A DNA stretch of 64,000 nt from Spinacia oleracea. Lineage: Eukaryota; Streptophyta; Magnoliopsida; Caryophyllales; Amaranthaceae. Below are positions 58,286 to 64,000 of the stretch, piece by piece; within the stretch, counting starts at the first letter, position 1, and each line of letters begins with the position of its first letter. The notes below the pieces were generated by a model, which saw only the letters and a list, made by a program, of their open reading frames with translations, searched no databases and was not told the origin of the DNA. The stretch is from positions 84,209,810 through 84,273,809 of the forward strand of contig NC_079489.1 of NCBI RefSeq assembly GCF_020520425.1. Reading direction: 5' to 3'. The translations under genes were made by a program, and so were the position numbers.

Positions 58286-59674
58286 TTACTCAGCAAGAGT
58301 CGGGGCAGGAGCTGGAAGCCGTGCAAGAATGGTGGAAACATCCTGTCGCAAAGAGGCAACCTGGTCGTCAAGAGCTGAGAGACGCTCAAAGACAGCAGTA
58401 TGAAAAGTTTCGCAAAGCGAAACAAGGGCTCCCAGCTGGTGCTCAAGTGGTACAGAGCCGGTAACAGGAGCAAGTGATGCTGGACCCTCGGGGGTAGCAG
58501 CAATATGAGACGCAGGAGTACTCAATGAGGGTCCGGGGGGTGGACGCGCGGAGTCTGCCGTCCGGCTCCTCGATCGTCGAAAGTCAAGTGAGAATGTCAA
58601 ACATCCCGAGGTACTGAGATCTTCCCGAGAACACGTTAGATAGGCATAAGGGGAGTCGGCCAGGCGGTGTCCCCCTCGTTTCACGTTCCAAACATAACGA
58701 TCTCCAGTCTCTTTGATCCAACCAAAACGACCCAATGCCTTAGTGTCAAGCAAATAGTTTTTCGATGAAACCGGCTTCTTGCCCTCAGTTGACAACCCAA
58801 AATGCTTGGCAATACAAGTGGTAGAACCGCCACAATGGATATCCCCAACATCTCTGTTTCGAGCAGTATGAAAGGCTGAGACCAAGAAAGAACCATAATC
58901 AATCGTAGGAAGGTCCGGATGCCTTTCAATAGTGAAAGCCAATAAGGTCTGAGGTTAGATGTGGTGACTTGATTCATCTCCTTTTTAAGGGTAGAAGACA
59001 CTTTTAATCACCCGATGGAGTAATCTGAGGGATGGATTGATGATCGAGCCACACTTTCTATGGCCGGGATTCCAATCCTTTTTTCCAGTTATTCGAAACC
59101 AAAAGTGGGAGAGATCGCAAGGCGTATCATCCTCAGTTATCTTGTCATCCAAGAAGGTGGTGAACCCGTATGAATCAATTATGCATTCTTTCTCCCATCC
59201 ATATATATCATTTACCTCATCGACAGTCAATTCACGAGCTACACCACCAAGTTTAAAATATAGCTTTGAGGGATCTCCTTTAAACTCAAAGGAAGCTAGG
59301 AATTCATAAGTCCAATATGCAAAAGTAAGCTCAGTAATACCAAGAAATTTCTCCCAAGACGAACCAGAAAGAAGTTCGACAATACTAGAATGAAGTCCCA
59401 ACTTGGTAGCCGCATCTATGGAGTAGAAAAGTGTAGAACGAACTGGTCTTTTGTGCAAGGCGGCTAGCAAGGTTTGTTGGCAAAGCTCAGGATTTAGATG
59501 TGGTGGTGGTGGTGGTATAATGGGTGTGAGGGTTTGTAAGGGTGGTGGTAATATGGGTGGGGTGACTTTTGGTGGTGGGGATTTTGGGGTGGGTGGCTTT
59601 TGGAATGTGGCAGGTTTGGGTGCAGTTGGTTTAGTGGTATTACGCTTAGGATTTGAGCGTCTTGGTGGTGTCAT
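58286..59674 (-). pseudogene. Athila-type extra ORF in the env-like position, broken
   Basis: The start ATG at 59674 opens a frame with a basic, proline-rich first 70 residues (PPPPPHLNP and similar). A globular region with ALHKRPVRSTLFY, LGGVARELTVDEVNDIYGWE and SHFWFRITGK follows. That frame stops at 58985. A region of about 40 bp with shifted frame and stops follows, and then the same frame resumes to a stop at 58286. The second part ends in a coiled-coil-like tail (LDDQVASLRQDVSTILARL). Athila elements have a non-gag-pol ORF at this place, sometimes called env-like; related plant transposon proteins carry the DVNDIYGW-type block. No signal peptide or clear transmembrane helix is visible, so membrane function is doubtful. 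Its role is unknown. Confidence 0.7.
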
Positions 59675-60089
59675 GGTGTATGAAATCTATGATAAGTGTC
59701 ACCGCAATCAACAATGCCAATAATCTAAGTAAATCAAAACTCCAATGATCCAAGCAATAGTCAAAATCAATGAAATTCAGAATCCACAACGAAGTAATTT
59801 GTCCCCCAATCAGTTTCAATGGACAATCAAGTAATTCATATAATTCAATTCAACCATAAGCATAGAAATCTTGAATAATGTCAAAGAGTAAAAGAGAGGG
59901 AGTTATTCGAATCTTACTACCAACTTGGTGATGAATAGAGCATGAAATTGATGTAAACCTTCTCCTTTGACCCTTATGAAGTTCACAATTCAACCAATTC
60001 GAACTCCAACCATGAGAAACAAAAAGCCCCAAATTGATTAAGTCTAGGGTTTATGATTTTAAAGTATGGAAAAGATGGAGAAATTGGGG

Positions 60090-60780
60090 TTACTGGCTGG
60101 GCGAGGGGCGGCGCCGGAAACGGAGGTGGTCGCCGGCGGTTAATTGCGGTGGTGGTAGTTGGTAGGCGGGGTGATGGTGGGTGATGGAGAGTGTTGGTGC
60201 GCGAGGGTGAGAGAGAGGTGGGGGTGGGCTGTTGCGTGAGGCAAGAGATTGTGAAGGGAGATTATGTTGGTTGGGCTTGTGGGTGAAACAGCAGGTGGAG
60301 TGGGCAAGGCTAGGCGAGGCATCCCTCGCTGGGGCGAGTGCTCTCTCGCTGCAACAAGGGCTCGAGCGCTGGGTCGAGTGCTCTGTCGCTGGGAGCTTAC
60401 GTGAGACACACAATAGAAGAGCTGACAGGCGCGAGTATCGATTGCTCTCTCGCTGGCGTCGAGTGCTCGATCGCTGGCTGCGTGAGATCCCTTGCTGGGG
60501 TACTGCTGCTGGTGCGATAAAATTGGTGAGCGAAGAGTGCTGCTAGCGCGAGTGCAGGCTGGCTCGCAAGGGCGTAGCGCAGAGCAACGCTCGCTGGCTT
60601 GCGAGTGCTCTCTCGCTGAGATGCTCATGGTGCGCGACGAATCCAGCGCCCACGCTGGATTGCCAGCGGGCAAGGCAGTGGCTATTTCTTAGAGTGTATA
60701 CAGGCCAGCGCGCACGCTGGGTAGGCGCTGGGTTTCGCGAGCTTGTTGATCCATTTGCGGCTTGTCGATGCATTAAAATT
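60090..60780. repeat. GC-rich repeat spacer between extra ORF and pol
   Basis: Built of CTCGCTGG, GCGAGTGCTC and TCTCGCTG words in irregular order, next to an AT-rich stretch (60780-61070). It opens ORFs on both strands that are not believable genes. Word content resembles the LTR repeats at 56101-56398 and the copia-C block at 6246-6880. Confidence 0.7.
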
Positions 60781-61132
60781 TCTCGGAATCTAAAAATAAT
60801 AATTCAAACACCACTAAGCTCAAAAATTAGAATCGTTAGTAAAATTAAAACACGCAAAAATAAATGAATAAATACGATGAACGAAAAACTAATCTAAAAA
60901 AAAATAAAAATAAAAATAAAAATGTGAATTCAAGTGAACTCGAAAATAAAATATTTTTGTTCTTTTGTTGTTTATATACCTTTTTTTTTATAATAAAATA
61001 ACCAAATAAATAAAATAAATTAGATTAAAAATAGAAATAAATGAAAAAAATTGAAAAGAAAAAGAGTTAGAAATCGGGTTGCCTCCCGATAAGCGCTCGT
61101 TTTAAGTCATTAGCTTGACTCCACCTCAATAG

Positions 61133-64000
61133 TCAAGCGTCGGTGGGTGGATCAGAGAGATAGATCGTCTCCAATTTTCCAATAAACGCTCCTTCAGTGT
61201 ATAGCTTCAAACGTTGATCGTTCACTTTGAACTTGGTGCCATTTTCACTAGCAACCTCAATAGCTCCATGTTCCTTGACTTCGGTGATAGTAAAAGGTCC
61301 GGACCATCTAGACTTAAGCTTTCCTAGAAAAATCCGTAATCGTGAATTGTAAAGCAAGACCTTATCACCGATGTTGAACTCTCGTTTTTGGATCATCTTA
61401 TCATGAAACTTCTTCGTTTGCTCCTTGTAGAGTCTATGATTCTCGTAAGCTTCAAACCGAAGTTCATCTAACTCATTCAATTGAAGAAGTCTCGCTTCAC
61501 CGGCCGCTTCTAAATCCATATTGATCTCCTTGACGACCCAATTAGAGAGATATTCCATTTCAACTGGTAAATGACAAGCTTTGCCATACACCAACCGATA
61601 CGGAGTTGTTCCTAACGGAGTCTTGTAGGCCGTGCGCAGCGCCCACAATGTGTCATCCAACTTCAACTACCAATCTTTTCGAGACTTGTTGACCACTTTT
61701 TCGAGAATTCTCTTTATCTGTCGATTAGAAACTTCAACTTGGCCACTCGTTTGAGGATGATAAGCCATGCCAACCTTTTGAGTAACTCCGTGCTTCTTCA
61801 GGAGAGCCTTAAATGTCCGTTGATGAAAATGGGAACCCCCATCACTAATCACGACCCGTGGGACTCCGAAGCGCGGAAAGATGATTTTCTTGAAAAGCTT
61901 CTTAACGACGTTAGAGTCGTTGGTTGGCGATGCAATATCTTCCACCCACTTTGTAACATAATCAACGGAAACCATGATGTACCGATTCCCACATGAAGAA
62001 GGGAACGGTCCCATAAAATCGATGCCCCATGCATCAAATGGCTCAACCTTAAGAATTCCAGTTTGTGGTAGCTCTTGCCTTTTCGAAACGTTACCCGTTC
62101 GTTGACATTCGTCACATGCATTGCAAAAGAAACGAGCATCCTTGAATATAGAAGGCCAATAGAAACCACTTTGAAGAGTTCGATGGGCGGTCGGAATAGC
62201 ACCAAGATGACCACTAGAAGGTAAACTGTGGCAATGCTTAAGAACCCCGTGGGTATCCCAGTCCGCTATACACCTACGAAACATACCATCGGCACACTTC
62301 CGATACAAATGTGGATCATCCCAAAAATACCGCTTAGCATCATGGTAGAATCTCTTACGTTGTTGATATGTCAACTCCGGAGGATGGGAGCCACCAACAC
62401 AATAGTTTTCAAAGTCCGCATACCATGGGGATTGAGTAGACACAGAGAATAGATGATCGTCAGGAAACGAATCATTGATTGGCCCGTCTGTGCTAGATTG
62501 AAATTTCAACCGAGAGAGATGATCTGCAACAACATTCTCAGCACCCTTCTTATCCCGAATCTCCAAATCAAACTCCTGGAGAAGAAGAATCCATCGAATG
62601 AGTCTCGGTTTGGCCTCTTTCTTGGCCAACAAATACTTCAAAGTGGCATGGTTAGTGTGTATAATGACTTTCGAACCAACAAGATACGTCCGAAATTTGT
62701 TAAGAGCATAAACAACCGCAAGGAGCTCTTTCTGAGTAGTAGCATAATTCATTTGAGCTCCATCCAAGGTTTTTCTTGCATAATAGATGGCATGCAACAC
62801 CTTGTTCTTTCTTTGGCCAAGCACTGCTCCAACAGCATAATCACTCGCATCGCACATAATTTCGAACGGCAAATCCCAATCCGGAGGCTGAATGATTGGA
62901 GCAGTTATCAATGCTTTCTTAATCCTGTCAAAAGACTCCAAACAAGCATCAGTGAACTCAAATGTGGCATCCTTGAGCAATAATTGAGTAAGGGGTTTCG
63001 CAATTTTAGAAAAATCTTTTATGAAACGGCGATAGAAACCCGCATGACCGAGAAAACTCCTCACTCCCTTGACATTCACGGGAGGGGGAAGTTTCTCAAT
63101 CACCTCAATTTTTTCTCGGTTAACTTGGATGCCACGCTAAAAAATAAGATGACCAAGTACCACTCCTTCATTGACCATAAAGTGGCACTTTTCCCAATTC
63201 AATACCAAATTCACTTCAGAACAACGTTTAAGCACTTTAGCAAGATTATGCAAACATACATCAAAGTCAGAACCATAAACACTAAAATCATCCATAAATA
63301 CCTCCATGACATCCTCGATGAAGTCAGAAAAAATGGCCATCATACACCTTTGAAATGTAGTAGGGGCGTTGCACAAACCAAACGGCATTCTGCGGTATGC
63401 AAAAGTTCCATAAGGACAAGTGAACGTCGTCTTCTCCTGGTCGTCTGGGTGAATGGGAATCTGAAAGAAACCTGAGTATCCATCCAAATAACAGAAAAAG
63501 TTGTGTTTTGCTAATATTTCTAGCATCTGATCAATAAAGGGGAGGGGAAAGTGATCCTTCGAGGTGGCCGTATTCTACATTCTATAATCTATACACATAC
63601 GCAAACCTGTAACAACACGAGTGGGGATAAGCTCATCCTTATCATTCTTAACGACCGTTGTCCCCCCCTTCTTGGGAACGACTTGCACCGGGCTCACCCA
63701 TTTAGATTCTGAAATGGGATAGATGATGCCCGCATCAAGTAGTTTTACTACCTCTTTTCTCACCACATCTTGCATATTAAGATTCAAACGATGTTGTGGC
63801 TGTATGCGAGGGCGGTGATCTACTTCCAAGTTAATTCTATGCATACAAAAGTCAGGACTAATTCCCTTGAGATCGTCAATGCTATACCCGATTGCCTTTT
63901 TGTGCATATGGAGCACGGTCAGAAGCTTAGAAAGCTGGCTATCGTCGAGTGCAGCATTAACGATCACAGGAAAATCATCATTATCATCAAGAAATGCATA
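61133..64000 (-). pseudogene. Athila-like gypsy pol: RT, RNase H, integrase (three TAG stops)
   Basis: One minus-strand frame runs from the window edge to the stop at 61133 and is broken only by TAG codons at 63577-63575, 63139-63137 and 61666-61664. RT motifs: WVSPVQVVPKKGG, RMCIDYR, FPLPFIDQ, LDGYSGFFQIPI, FAYRRMPFGLCNAP and the active site FMDDFSVYG. RNase [20 protein letters not shown] with later [18 protein letters not shown]. Integrase: a zinc-binding H-H-C-C region ([21 protein letters not shown]). The catalytic residues follow as WGIDFMGP (Asp), VISDGGSHF (Asp) and GQVEVSNRQ (Glu). The protein would copy the element RNA and insert it. No frameshift is seen in over 900 codons. Protease and the N-terminus lie outside the window. 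Confidence 0.92.

Larger units (their letters stand above)
55131..64000 (-). mobile_element. Athila-like Ty3/gypsy element, 3' portion (continues past window end)
   Basis: On the minus strand the order is RT, RNase H and integrase (64000-61133), an extra ORF (59674-58286), a polypurine-tract region (58.2-56.7 kb) and the 3' LTR (56690-55131). RT before integrase proves Ty3/gypsy. The extra ORF after pol, the FMDDFSVYG active-site wording and the AGCTTGGGGGA tract point to the Athila group. The 5' LTR, gag and protease lie outside the window. Confidence 0.88.

Noticed and set aside
62228..63475. Plus-strand ORFs opposite gypsy pol
   Set aside because: They are antisense shadows of the conserved minus-strand polyprotein.

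Overview
The window is nuclear DNA of a flowering plant, most likely a eudicot. The evidence is spliced GT-AG exons, Ty1/copia and Ty3/gypsy retrotransposons, LINE-type inserts with poly-A tails, and many TA-flanked Stowaway-type MITEs. The species cannot be fixed from the sequence alone; a Caryophyllales origin is only a guess. There is no bacterial-type operon, CRISPR array or phage. One host gene can be reconstructed in full.

Positions 1-22.7 kb are a stack of nested LTR retrotransposons. The outermost traceable host is a Ty1/copia remnant on the plus strand (RNase H at 2952-3343, 3' LTR split between 3345-3545 and 22544-22698). A minus-strand Ty1/copia element (called copia-B, 3546-22543, target duplication ACTCA) sits in that LTR. 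A plus-strand relative of the same family (copia-C, 4137-14387, target duplication CACGC) is inserted inside the 3' LTR of copia-B. To the left, 1-2951 holds two copies of a further LTR-like repeat that interrupts the first element's RNase H region.

Positions 22.7-25.9 kb hold small elements: a fold-back MITE, a 1.65-kb LINE-type insert with an 11-bp target duplication, and a Stowaway-like MITE. Positions 25914-42850 (minus strand) carry an intact 13-exon gene, read here as TRM6, the non-catalytic subunit of the tRNA m1A58 methyltransferase. Its predicted protein is 437 residues. Its 17-kb span comes from introns loaded with transposons, including an 8.3-kb intron 7, and intron 11 contains a U6 snRNA retropseudogene.

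Positions 43-55 kb are gene-poor. They hold MITEs, a hAT-like element nested in a Stowaway element, a second LINE-type insert, a 33-bp minisatellite, and relics of two host genes (a HABP4/RGG-type RNA-binding protein and a 3-hydroxyacyl-CoA dehydrogenase). From 55131 to the window end is the 3' part of a minus-strand Athila-like Ty3/gypsy element. It comprises pol with three in-frame TAG codons, an extra env-position ORF downstream of pol, several polypurine-tract-like motifs and a 1.56-kb 3' LTR. Its other end lies outside the window.
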